Origin: Ligilactobacillus sp900765635
GTDB lineage: Bacteria; Bacillota; Bacilli; Lactobacillales; Lactobacillaceae
Reading direction: 5' to 3'
Assembly: GCF_949152225.1 (NCBI RefSeq)
Contig: NZ_CASCJC010000001.1
Location: 186,001-250,000 of the forward strand
Length of the DNA stretch: 64,000 bases
Part shown: positions 1 to 8,294 of the stretch, one piece after another
How positions within the stretch are numbered: the first letter of the stretch is position 1
Layout: the number at the start of each line of letters is the position of its first letter
Position numbers and translations under genes: made by a program
Notes under the pieces: model-generated
What the model saw: the letters and a program-made list of their open reading frames with translations, nothing else
Databases searched by the model: none
What the model was told of the DNA's origin: nothing

Positions 1-1
1 T

Positions 2-1084
2 TTTGGCGCTGTTTTTGCACACGAAGCTGCTAAGCGTGGCCATGAAGTTAAGGTAATTGAAAAAAGAGGTCACATCGCAGGAAACATCTATACTAAAGAG
101 ATTAATGGCATTCAGGTTCATCAATATGGAGCACATATTTTCCATACTTCTAATGAACATGTTTGGAACTATGTAAATCAATTTGCTAAGTTTAATCGTT
201 ACACTAACAGTCCGGTGGCTAATTACAATGGTGAAATTTACAACTTGCCGTTTAATATGAACACCTTTAACAAATTATGGGGTGTGGTTACTCCTGAACA
301 AGCCCAAGCTAAGATTGATGAACAACGGGCAGTTTTAAACGGGAAAACACCTGAAAACTTAGAAGAACAAGCAATTTCATTGATTGGGACAGATATCTAT
401 GAAAAACTAATCAAAGGTTACACCGAAAAACAATGGGGACGTAAGGCGACTGATTTGCCAGCCTTTATCATCCGGCGTTTACCGGTGCGTTTGACGTACG
501 ATAATAACTACTTTAATGATGATTACCAAGGAATTCCGGTTGGTGGTTATACGCAGATTGTAGAAAAAATGTTAGCTCATGAATTGATCAGCGTTGAAAC
601 AAATGTAGATTTCTTTGCTAAAAAAGACGAATATTTGGCAAGTTATGACCGAATCGTCTTTACAGGAATGATTGATGAATTCTTTGATTATGAATTAGGT
701 GAATTAGAATATCGTTCATTACGTTTTGAAAGTGAAGAATTAGACGTTGATAACTATCAAGGTAATGCCGTGGTAAACTACACGGATGCCAAAACGCCAT
801 TTACCCGAATCATCGAACATAAGCACTTTGAATTTGGAAAAGGTGATAAGAATAAGACGGTTATCACGCGCGAATATCCACAAGACTGGCAACGTGGTGA
901 TGAACCATACTATCCAGTTAATGATGATAAAAATAACCGTTTGTACAAGCAATACACACAATTAGCTAAGCAAAAAGCAGATAAGATCATCTTTGGTGGT
1001 CGCTTAGGACAATATCGTTATTACGATATGGACCAAGTTATTGCTGCAGCTTTAGTAACAGTAAAAAATGAATTTGAGGGATAA
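2..1084 (+). CDS. glf: UDP-galactopyranose mutase, 5' end outside the window
   Basis: This flavoenzyme interconverts UDP-galactopyranose and UDP-galactofuranose in the cytoplasm, supplying galactofuranose for surface polysaccharide. The frame is open from base 2, so the true start and the FAD-binding GxGxxG loop lie upstream of the window. Visible family signatures are EKRGHIAGN, QYGAHIFHT, GYTEKQWG, the stretch around RRLPVR, and a C-terminal GRLGQYRYYDMDQVI. About 360 of the usual 370-odd residues are present, so only the first few residues are missing. The stop lies 2 bases before the flippase start, and the flippase ribosome site (GAGGG) lies in the last codons, so the two genes are probably co-transcribed. 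An internal GTG at 215 is not a plausible start, because conserved sequence continues upstream of it. Confidence 0.96.
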   Translation, partial: FGAVFAHEAAKRGHEVKVIEKRGHIAGNIYTKEINGIQVHQYGAHIFHTSNEHVWNYVNQFAKFNRYTNSPVANYNGEIYNLPFNMNTFNKLWGVVTPEQAQAKIDEQRAVLNGKTPENLEEQAISLIGTDIYEKLIKGYTEKQWGRKATDLPAFIIRRLPVRLTYDNNYFNDDYQGIPVGGYTQIVEKMLAHELISVETNVDFFAKKDEYLASYDRIVFTGMIDEFFDYELGELEYRSLRFESEELDVDNYQGNAVVNYTDAKTPFTRIIEHKHFEFGKGDKNKTVITREYPQDWQRGDEPYYPVNDDKNNRLYKQYTQLAKQKADKIIFGGRLGQYRYYDMDQVIAAALVTVKNEFEG

Positions 1085-1086
1085 AA

Positions 1087-2514
1087 ATGAGAGTTGTCCG
1101 CAACTATTTATATAACGCGGGGTACCAAGTTTTAGCGATTATCTTACCATTAATTACCGCTCCATATATCAGTCGTATTTTAGGTGCACATGGGGTTGGG
1201 ATTAACGCGTATACGAATTCTTTAATAACATACTTTACGTTGCTGGCCAGTGTAGGAATCGGTTATTATGGAAATCGTCAAATTGCATACGTGCGCGAGA
1301 ATGCTCAAAAGTTAGCACAGACTTTTTGGGAAATCCAGATTGTTAAGACTGTTACGACAATATTGGCAACTGTTATTTTTGCGATTTTTGTGTATTTCTA
1401 CGACAAATATACGATATATTTGTGGTTACAGGCGCTTAATCTATTAGCGGTCGCCTTCGATGTTTCTTGGCTTTATATGGGTGTCGAAGATTTCAAACGT
1501 ACGGTAATGCGCAATACGATTGTTAAGATTATATCTGTAATTGCGATCTTTGTCTTTGTTAAAGATGTCAATGATATCGGGGTATATATTGTCATCTTAG
1601 GGCTAGGGAATCTGTTAGGTAATATGATTTTATGGCCACACTTATCTAAGATGTTGACTAAAGTTAAATTTAGTCAATTAAAACCCTGGCAGCATCTAGG
1701 CCCTTCTGTAGCGTTGTTTATTCCGCAAATCGCAACGCAAGTATATCTTCAATTAAATAAAACAATGCTAGGGGTCATGATTGGAACAACAGCGTCAGGC
1801 TTTTATCAAAGCTCGGATAACTTAGTTAAAATGGTGCTTGCAATTGTAACGGCAACAGGAACCGTGATGTTACCGCACGTTTCTAATGCCTTTGCAGGAG
1901 GCAACCATGAAAAAGTTAATAAATTGTTGTATACCTCATTTGATTTTGTGTCAGCAATTGCTTTTCCGATGAGTTTTGGTTTGGCTGCAATATCTTTGAA
2001 ATTTGCTCCGGTTTTTTATGGTAAGGGATTTACACCTGTTGGTACGGCAATGATGATCGAAGCAATTGTTATTTTATTTATTGGTTGGAGTAATGTAATT
2101 GGCTTGCAATATTTGTTACCGACTAATAAAGATCGGGCATTTAGTACTTCGGTTATCATTGGAGCGGTTGTTAACATTATCTTGAATGTTCCAATGATTT
2201 ATTTATGGGGACTAAATGGAGCTATGTTGGCAACTGTATTGTCCGAATTGGCGGTGACAGGGTATCAGTTGTACGTTATTCGCAAATTGGTTTCATATCG
2301 AAAATTATTTACAAACACATGGAAGTATTTAGTTGCTTCATTCGTGATGTTTGGGATTGTATTTTTTGTGGATCAAAGCTTCGGAATGAATCTTTTAAAT
2401 ATTGTAATTGAAATTTTCTTAGGTGGAATTGTCTATTTGATTATAATTTTTCTTTTGAAACCAAGTATACTGAGGAAGCTTGATATATTGTGGAAAGATA
2501 AAACTTTAATGTAA
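1087..2514 (+). CDS. Wzx-type polysaccharide flippase (MATE/MOP superfamily)
   Basis: This 475-residue polytopic membrane protein is predicted to flip undecaprenyl-diphosphate-linked repeat units across the cytoplasmic membrane. The N-terminus (RNYLYNAGYQVLAIILPLITAPYISRILG split over the first 35 residues) is typical of RfbX/PST-family flippases, and about 12 to 14 hydrophobic segments run to the C-terminus. It follows glf after 2 bases. Base composition shifts inside this gene: the first two thirds resemble glf, while the last 200 bases are clearly AT-richer, like the block that follows. The substrate cannot be read from sequence. Flippase identity is well supported; the link to this locus is inferred from position. 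Confidence 0.93.
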   Translation: MRVVRNYLYNAGYQVLAIILPLITAPYISRILGAHGVGINAYTNSLITYFTLLASVGIGYYGNRQIAYVRENAQKLAQTFWEIQIVKTVTTILATVIFAIFVYFYDKYTIYLWLQALNLLAVAFDVSWLYMGVEDFKRTVMRNTIVKIISVIAIFVFVKDVNDIGVYIVILGLGNLLGNMILWPHLSKMLTKVKFSQLKPWQHLGPSVALFIPQIATQVYLQLNKTMLGVMIGTTASGFYQSSDNLVKMVLAIVTATGTVMLPHVSNAFAGGNHEKVNKLLYTSFDFVSAIAFPMSFGLAAISLKFAPVFYGKGFTPVGTAMMIEAIVILFIGWSNVIGLQYLLPTNKDRAFSTSVIIGAVVNIILNVPMIYLWGLNGAMLATVLSELAVTGYQLYVIRKLVSYRKLFTNTWKYLVASFVMFGIVFFVDQSFGMNLLNIVIEIFLGGIVYLIIIFLLKPSILRKLDILWKDKTLM

Positions 2515-2534
2515 TTAAGGAGGACATATAGAAT

Positions 2535-3314
2535 ATGTCAATGTATATTGTGACCCATAAGGGAATTTCTGAAAGAATTCCTGTAGGGTATCAACCATTA
2601 TTGGTTGGCGCAGAGATCAATGGTAAGAAGAAAGAATATATTAATGATAATGAAGGATTAAGTATTTCTGAAAAAAATAAGAATTATTGCGAGTTAACAG
2701 GACTCTACTGGATATGGAAGAATTCTTCTGAAAAAAATGTAGGAATTTCACATTATCGAAGATACTTTTCAGAAAAATTAGAAAATAAGGCGTATAAGCA
2801 TATACAAGTTTTATTAGGAACTCTAAAACCAATTAGCTTATGGAAATTAGATAAGTATTTGGAAGATTTTGATATTATTGTTCCTAAAAAAGAATGTTAT
2901 ACCATTAGTGTAGAAAAACAGTATGCACAATGTCATAATATTGTTGATTTAAATGAGACCAAAAAAATTATCAGTAATCTAACTCCGGAATATTTAGAAG
3001 CGTTCAATAAAGTTATGAAAGGACATTGTATGTCTATGTATAATATGGTTTACACGAGGAAAGAGTTATTTGATGATTATTGTGAGTGGCTGTTCAAAAT
3101 CTTATTTGAGTTAGAAAAAAACATTGATATAAGTGACTATAATAATTATCAAGCTAGAGTTTTTGGTTTTATATCTGAGAGATTATTCAATGTTTGGTTG
3201 GAAAAAAATTCGGAATTAACTATTAAATATATAGATGTTTATAACATTGCTGAGTTGAATCGAAAAAATACTTTAATAAAGTTTACTCATTTAGTTAATT
3301 CAAAAAGGAGATAG
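2535..3314 (+). CDS. DUF4422 family glycosyltransferase (copy 1)
   Basis: This 259-residue soluble protein belongs to the DUF4422 family, found in capsule and exopolysaccharide loci and considered to be glycosyltransferases. Visible signatures are YIVTHKG at the start, NYCELTGLYWIWKN near residue 55, GISHYRRYFS, a central DIIVPKK followed by a QCHN motif, MYNMVYTRKELFDDYCEWLF, and RVFGFISERLFNVWL near the C-terminus. A clear AAGGAGG lies upstream of the ATG. It is a paralogue of the protein at 6734-7513, with the same length and the same order of motifs. It sits between the flippase and the polymerase. Acceptor and donor sugars are unknown. Confidence 0.88.
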   Translation: MSMYIVTHKGISERIPVGYQPLLVGAEINGKKKEYINDNEGLSISEKNKNYCELTGLYWIWKNSSEKNVGISHYRRYFSEKLENKAYKHIQVLLGTLKPISLWKLDKYLEDFDIIVPKKECYTISVEKQYAQCHNIVDLNETKKIISNLTPEYLEAFNKVMKGHCMSMYNMVYTRKELFDDYCEWLFKILFELEKNIDISDYNNYQARVFGFISERLFNVWLEKNSELTIKYIDVYNIAELNRKNTLIKFTHLVNSKRR

Positions 3315-3316
3315 CA

Positions 3317-4513
3317 ATGTGTTTTTTTAAAAAAAGATCACAGTTATTGGATAAGGTATCCGGTGTAGAAACATATGGTAATTTAATGTTTTATGTATTA
3401 TTGTGTATATTTCTGATTATGCAATTTTCATCGGGAACTATGATATATGAAAGTTATTTAACCGCAGATTTTCCGTATGAAGTAATAATGATAGTATCAT
3501 TTATTTTGGCAGTTAAAATTTTTTTGATGGATGAATTTAGCAGTCTACAAGAAATGTCATTGTATCTATCATTTGGGTTACTATTATGGATAAGTTGTAA
3601 ATTAGCAGAGACATATGATATTGTTTATTATTATATTTTTATTGTAGGAGCAAGAAATAAGGATTTTAAAGTAATCACTCGAATATTTTTATTGACTATA
3701 TCTGTCAGTTTACTCATCACTATAATATCAGCAAAAATAGGGTTACTACTAGGACTGACAATTGGTCGGACAGACGATACTGTGATTCGTTATGCTTTAG
3801 GAACAGTTTATCCCACAGATTTAGCTGCTAGAACATTTTATTTACAATTAATGTATGTTGTATTACGAAAATTTAAGTTAACAATACCTGAGTTTATTGC
3901 TGGTTTTGCATTCTCAATTATGATGTATATTATTACTGATACACGTGTAGATGCTGCGTTGATGATTGCGACATTATTTATTGCTATAGGTTATAAATAT
4001 GCTATGAGCATATTAGACTTTTTGGGAAATAAAGTATTAATATTATTGGGCATGCTGTCAGTATTTGGGATGATTGGTTTAACATATATATATACTCCTA
4101 AGATTGGAATTTTAAGAATTGTTGATAAATTATTATCAACACGTTTGCAAAATGGTCATGGAGCATTTGAAAATTATAATGTTACAATGTTTGGCCAATA
4201 TATTTTTCAGCAGGGAAATGGTGGATTACACACAAAGCCATTTCATTACTTTTTTATTGATTGTACATTTATTAGAGTTCTAATGATGAATGGTTTAGTA
4301 GTTTTTATGTTATTTATGTGGGGACTATGTTATATGTTAAAGCGTTTCATGAATAATAGAGCATATTCTTTAGTTTGGGCATTGATTTTGATTGTAATTA
4401 GTTCTTTAATTGATCATCATATGACAGAATTATCGTTTAATATTATTTTCTTAGCGATGTTTTCAAATATCAGTTATTTTATAGAGTACAAAGAAAATAA
4501 AAAAATAGTTTAA
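3317..4513 (+). CDS. Wzy-like polysaccharide polymerase, polytopic membrane protein
   Basis: This 398-residue protein has roughly ten hydrophobic segments and no soluble domain. It has a larger extracytoplasmic-type loop around residues 270-320, a layout typical of Wzy O-antigen/capsule polymerases that join flipped repeat units. It starts 2 bases after the DUF4422 gene, and its AAGGAG site overlaps the end of that gene. Wzy proteins share almost no conserved sequence, so the assignment rests on topology and on its place between flippase and glycosyltransferase genes. A different membrane role is possible. The gene is strongly AT-rich. Confidence 0.7.
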   Translation: MCFFKKRSQLLDKVSGVETYGNLMFYVLLCIFLIMQFSSGTMIYESYLTADFPYEVIMIVSFILAVKIFLMDEFSSLQEMSLYLSFGLLLWISCKLAETYDIVYYYIFIVGARNKDFKVITRIFLLTISVSLLITIISAKIGLLLGLTIGRTDDTVIRYALGTVYPTDLAARTFYLQLMYVVLRKFKLTIPEFIAGFAFSIMMYIITDTRVDAALMIATLFIAIGYKYAMSILDFLGNKVLILLGMLSVFGMIGLTYIYTPKIGILRIVDKLLSTRLQNGHGAFENYNVTMFGQYIFQQGNGGLHTKPFHYFFIDCTFIRVLMMNGLVVFMLFMWGLCYMLKRFMNNRAYSLVWALILIVISSLIDHHMTELSFNIIFLAMFSNISYFIEYKENKKIV

Positions 4514-4526
4514 TTTTTATATTAAA

Positions 4527-6577
4527 GTGGAGAATAGTATGGGACATAGAAAATTAATGTTATCAATATTTTGGAAGTTCATTTATATTACGTCTTTATT
4601 AATCTCTATGCTTATTCTGATAGTAAGTGTGTTCGTTCCTGGAGAAATTAGAGGAATTACAGACAATATGTTGTCAATTCCTACAATTATTTTTGGCGGA
4701 GTGGTATTCTTTATTTTTATAACTTTAATGTTGAATATTATGAAAATGAAGAGATTTCGTCTAGCAACATATATAGTATTTATAAGTTTTCAGATTATTC
4801 TACAAATTTATTTATCAATTAAGATGCAAGGAGCGCAAGGCGTTGATGATTTTGATATGTATCTTCAAATTGGAAGTTTATTGAATAATATATCTGCATC
4901 GTGGTCATCTTATTTTTCATTTGCTCCGAATAATGTTGTTGCAACTGTTATTTTTGGAATAATTGCTAAGGTAGCACAGGTATTACATCAACCAGAAGTT
5001 TTTTTATAAATATATTTTCTTATATGTGTATTGATATTTCTGTATTATCAGGTTTTATAATAGTTAAGAAATATCTATCTCAAAGAGTTGCAGATACCTA
5101 TTTTTTATTGGCAATGTTATTTATGCCATTATATATATTTCCGTTGATAATGTATACAGATCCATTAGCTGTGTTATTTTTGTCGTTGGGAATGTTGTTT
5201 TTTTCTAAAGTGAACATTAAAAAATATAAATTGTTATCAAATATAGGGTTATTGTTGATTAGTTCAATTCTTTTTTTGATAGCGACATTTATTAAAACTA
5301 ACTCAATAATTATGATTATTGCAATGATATTAGTCATAATTTGCGGTACAGATATAAATTTTAAAAGGAAAATATTAGTATTTGTATGTATATTTGTTTC
5401 AATAATATTTTTTTCAAAATGGAAGAAAAAGTACAAAATAAGTACGTTCCTATCAATGTAGAGTATAATTTTCCATATTCTTATTGGATAGGTGTTGGAT
5501 TTAATAGCGATATGGATGGTACGACTTTTAAGAATGGAATTGGTACGTGGGATGAAACAAATAAATATACTACTCTTAAGGAAAGAGATAATTACAATAG
5601 ACAATATATTAAACAATCTATAGAAGAATTAGGTTTGCCAGGTTTAATGAATTTATGGGCTAGGAAAATAGATGTACAGTGGTCTACTGGTGCAATGGGA
5701 ATTAATAATCGAAATTATGAAATCTCAAAATCTTTTCCTAGAATTTATGAATATATTTATGGGTCACAAAAAGCATTTATCCTGACCTTTTCACAAATTA
5801 TATATATTGTTGATGATTGGCTATGCTTTTGCCTCTAAGAAAATGATAACAGAAGCAAAAGAATATTGTTGGGAAAAATTGTTAATACTATTTGTTATTG
5901 GAGTGTTTATATTCCATACTGTGTTGTGGGAGGTTCAAGAAAGGTATAGCTTTTTAGTTGTTATTTGTTTATTGATTTTTGGAAGTAAAGGCCTAGCAGA
6001 CTTAACTGAGAAAGCAAGTAGTATATTAAAATATAATGCAAAATTTATTACTCTTTTATGTGTTACTGGACTTATTTTAGGATTGTCATTTGATTATAAA
6101 AAGACAGCTCCTAATTTGGTTGATTTACCAGTTGTGGGGCAAAATTTTTTTAGGACAGAAAATATGGTTTTAAAACCACATAATATTGTGAAAGAGCAGA
6201 TATATATACCAAATAACTTCAATAAGGTGAATTTACCGATTCAAGGAGAAAAAAGTGATTTTTTAGTATATTTGATTGATAATAATGATAAAAAATATTC
6301 CATTAATCATGAGTTAAAATATCTAACGGGCGGAAAATATACTATTGTTATAAAAAATATATCAGAAAATGATATTTTTATTCCCATAGGAAAATCAGAG
6401 AGCAGATTAGGACTTCTTCAGAAACCTATTAATAGAACAAAAAATGAATTTTTGAAATTCTTTATATCTTATTCAACAGAGGTTGGTTTATCATCAAAAG
6501 CTCTATATTTATGGCTAATTATTAATATCTTAGTTCTGGGAATCTTTATGCTTTTTAGAAAAAAACTTATAAATTAA
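4527..6577 (+). pseudogene. GT-C type membrane glycosyltransferase, broken by three frameshifts
   Basis: Four consecutive reading-frame pieces (about 4527-5009, 5010-5415, 5415-5800 and 5800-6577) read as one membrane protein of about 680 residues. It has many hydrophobic segments and the motif MYTDPLAVLF, typical of polyprenyl-phosphate-sugar dependent GT-C enzymes such as the TIGR03766-type proteins of Gram-positive bacteria. The first two breaks fall at T7 tracts (near 5000-5005 and 5408-5414), and each is explained by loss of one T. The third, near 5795-5805, needs a one-base gain (or loss of two), and the frame resumes as LMIGYAF. An extracytoplasmic-type segment (GTTFKNGIGTWDETNKY) lies in the third piece. 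As written the gene cannot give a full protein. Sequencing error in poly-T, phase variation and true decay are all possible. The family name is a motif-level call. Confidence 0.72.
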
Positions 6578-6649
6578 GTTTCAATTATGTAACATATATT
6601 AAAAATAGATGTTTTTTTATTTCAATGTGCAATTCATACAATAAAAAAA

Positions 6650-6678
6650 TTGCAAATTGTTTAATTAATAGCTATAAT
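6650..6678 (+). promoter_or_regulatory. Sigma-70-type promoter of the second DUF4422 unit
   Basis: TTGCAA at 6650-6655 and a perfect TATAAT at 6673-6678 are separated by 17 bases. This lies in the 156-base gap between the broken membrane glycosyltransferase and the second DUF4422 gene. It suggests that the DUF4422 gene and the priming transferase can be transcribed apart from the upstream genes. A short inverted repeat (TGCAATT...AATTGCA) overlaps the -35 region. Confidence 0.7.
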
Positions 6679-6733
6679 GTTAAAAGTAGTACCTAATGGG
6701 CTATAGTTGAAATTTAAAAAGGTAGGATTTTTT

Positions 6734-7513
6734 GTGGAATCTGAAATATATGTGGTTAGTCATAAAATGACTAAGATGCCACAAGGTTCAATCTATTGTC
6801 CGATTCAAGTTGGACAAAATGAAGATAATTTTGTTGGCTATTTGAGAGATAATACTGGGGATAATATTGCTCTAAAAAATGCAAATTATTGTGAACTAAC
6901 GGCTCAATATTGGGCTGCTAAGAATCGTCAAGCAGATATTAAAGGTTTAGTACATTATCGGCGTCTTTTCTCTAATGGTAAGGCTAATTTCTTTAGTAGT
7001 GAAGATAAGAAGTTAGCAGATGTGATGACCAATGAGACGTTGGAAAGATTATTAATGAATCATGATATGATTTTACCTAAGAAGCGGAATTATTATATCG
7101 AAAGTTCATGGTCACATTATGCACATAGTCATAATGTGAAGGATCTTGAGGTGACGCGTGAAGTTATCAAAGAAATGTATCCAGACTATCTCGCGTATTT
7201 TGATACTTTATTACAAAAAAAATCGGCTCATATGTTTAACATGTTTATAGCAAAAGCTAGGATTTTCGATGAGTATACATCTTGGTTAATGAATATTTTA
7301 CAAGAAGTTGAAAATAGAATAGATATTAGTGATTATAGCACATATGAAAAGCGAGTATTTGGCTTTATTAGTGAGTTGTTATTGGATGTGTGGGTAGAAA
7401 AAAATAAGATTAATTATGTGGAAGTACCAGTGATGTTTATCGGTAAGCAACATTGGGTAAAGAAGATTACTTCATTTTTAATGCGCAAATTTGTGGGACA
7501 CCCCTTAGATTAG
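6734..7513 (+). CDS. DUF4422 family glycosyltransferase (copy 2)
   Basis: This 259-residue predicted cytoplasmic glycosyltransferase is paralogous to the protein at 2535-3314. Shared signatures are YVVSHKM at the start, NYCELTAQYWAAKN, GLVHYRRLFS, MILPKKRNYYIES followed by YAHSHN, and KRVFGFISELLLDVWVEKN. The frame is open from a TTG at 6707, but the GTG at 6734 is preferred. It has AGGTAGGA seven bases upstream, and the resulting length equals that of the paralogue. The gene is less AT-rich than its left neighbours. It lies directly upstream of the priming transferase, probably in one operon from the promoter at 6650-6678. Confidence 0.88.
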   Translation: MESEIYVVSHKMTKMPQGSIYCPIQVGQNEDNFVGYLRDNTGDNIALKNANYCELTAQYWAAKNRQADIKGLVHYRRLFSNGKANFFSSEDKKLADVMTNETLERLLMNHDMILPKKRNYYIESSWSHYAHSHNVKDLEVTREVIKEMYPDYLAYFDTLLQKKSAHMFNMFIAKARIFDEYTSWLMNILQEVENRIDISDYSTYEKRVFGFISELLLDVWVEKNKINYVEVPVMFIGKQHWVKKITSFLMRKFVGHPLD

Positions 7514-7540
7514 CGATTGTATTATGAAAGGGTGCAGGAT

Positions 7541-8176
7541 ATGACAGAAGGCCTTAGCAAGAGTATCTATCTAGCTTTTAAAAGATTGATAGATATTATT
7601 GTTTCTGTAATTGCACTGGTTTTTGTTTTACCAATAACATTGATTGTTTTTATTATTGATTGTTTTGGAGAAAACAGAGGCCCGGTGTTTTATAAACAAA
7701 AGAGAATAGGTAAAAATCATAAGCCTTTTTATATGTACAAATATAGGTCGATGATTGTTGGGGCAGAGGATTATTTAGAAAAGGATCTTAAATTGCATGA
7801 TTTATATGTAAAAAATAACTATAAGTTACCTCCCGAGCTAGATCCGAGGGTTACAAGATTTGGAGTTTTTTTAAGAAAGACGTCAATTGATGAAATTCCG
7901 CAATTTTTCAATATTTTGAAAGGGGATATGACATTAATCGGTCCTCGCCCAGTTGTGGAAGAAGAATTGTCGGAATATGGCGACAGGATAGATAAATTTT
8001 TATCTGTAACACCTGGAGCGATGGGATATTGGCAAGCTTCTGGTAGAAGCAATGTGGGTTATCCTGAACGGTGTGACTTAGAGCTGTACTATGTTGATCA
8101 TGCGTCATTTTTATTTGATGTTAAACTTGTTTTTAAATCGATTAGTAGTATTTTTAAAGGTTCGGGGGCATATTAG
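7541..8176 (+). CDS. Priming undecaprenyl-phosphate sugar-phosphate transferase (polyisoprenyl-phosphate hexose-1-P transferase)
   Basis: This 211-residue membrane enzyme starts repeat-unit assembly by moving a sugar phosphate from a UDP-sugar to undecaprenyl phosphate. It has one N-terminal hydrophobic segment after FKRLIDIIVS and the bacterial sugar transferase core: GPVFYKQKRIGKN, FYMYKYRSM, DPRVTRFGVFLRKTSIDEIPQFFNILKGDM in pieces, LIGPRPVVEEEL and TPGAMGYWQASGRS. The ATG at 7541 is preferred over a TTG at 7517 because GAAAGGG and a further AGG precede it. The priming gene sits at the 3' end of the assembly genes rather than at the front. A strong terminator follows directly. Donor sugar (galactose or glucose type) is not decidable here. 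Confidence 0.94.
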   Translation: MTEGLSKSIYLAFKRLIDIIVSVIALVFVLPITLIVFIIDCFGENRGPVFYKQKRIGKNHKPFYMYKYRSMIVGAEDYLEKDLKLHDLYVKNNYKLPPELDPRVTRFGVFLRKTSIDEIPQFFNILKGDMTLIGPRPVVEEELSEYGDRIDKFLSVTPGAMGYWQASGRSNVGYPERCDLELYYVDHASFLFDVKLVFKSISSIFKGSGAY

Positions 8177-8177
8177 G

Positions 8178-8212
8178 AAAACATAGGATTAGCGTATTAA
8201 TCCTATGTTTTT
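8178..8212 (+). terminator. Rho-independent terminator after the priming transferase
   Basis: A perfect 14-base-pair inverted repeat (AAAACATAGGATTA with TAATCCTATGTTTT) separated by six bases ends in a T run. It starts two bases after the stop codon, closing the DUF4422/priming-transferase unit. Confidence 0.85.
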
Positions 8213-8268
8213 GTGTATTTATGGATGTATATATGGTAGGTGAAAAAATGGTACAAAAATTGTTAAAG

Positions 8269-8288
8269 AAAAAAAACGTTTTTTTTTT
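8269..8288 (+). other. A8-CG-T10 homopolymer pair at the start of the yfhO-like gene
   Basis: Eight A (8269-8276), CG, then ten T (8279-8288) form an 18-base perfect palindrome. It lies a few codons downstream of a well-placed ATG at 8248. Reading from that ATG gives MVQKLLKKKNVFF and then stops. Moving one frame at the T10 tract joins this start to the long YfhO-like frame. Removal or gain of one T in this tract would therefore switch the gene on or off. Confidence 0.75.
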
Positions 8289-8294
8289 ATATCA

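Noticed and set aside
5098..5616. A 172-residue minus-strand reading frame
   Set aside because: It is the AT-rich antisense of the broken membrane glycosyltransferase, with low-complexity I/N/K content and no ribosome site.
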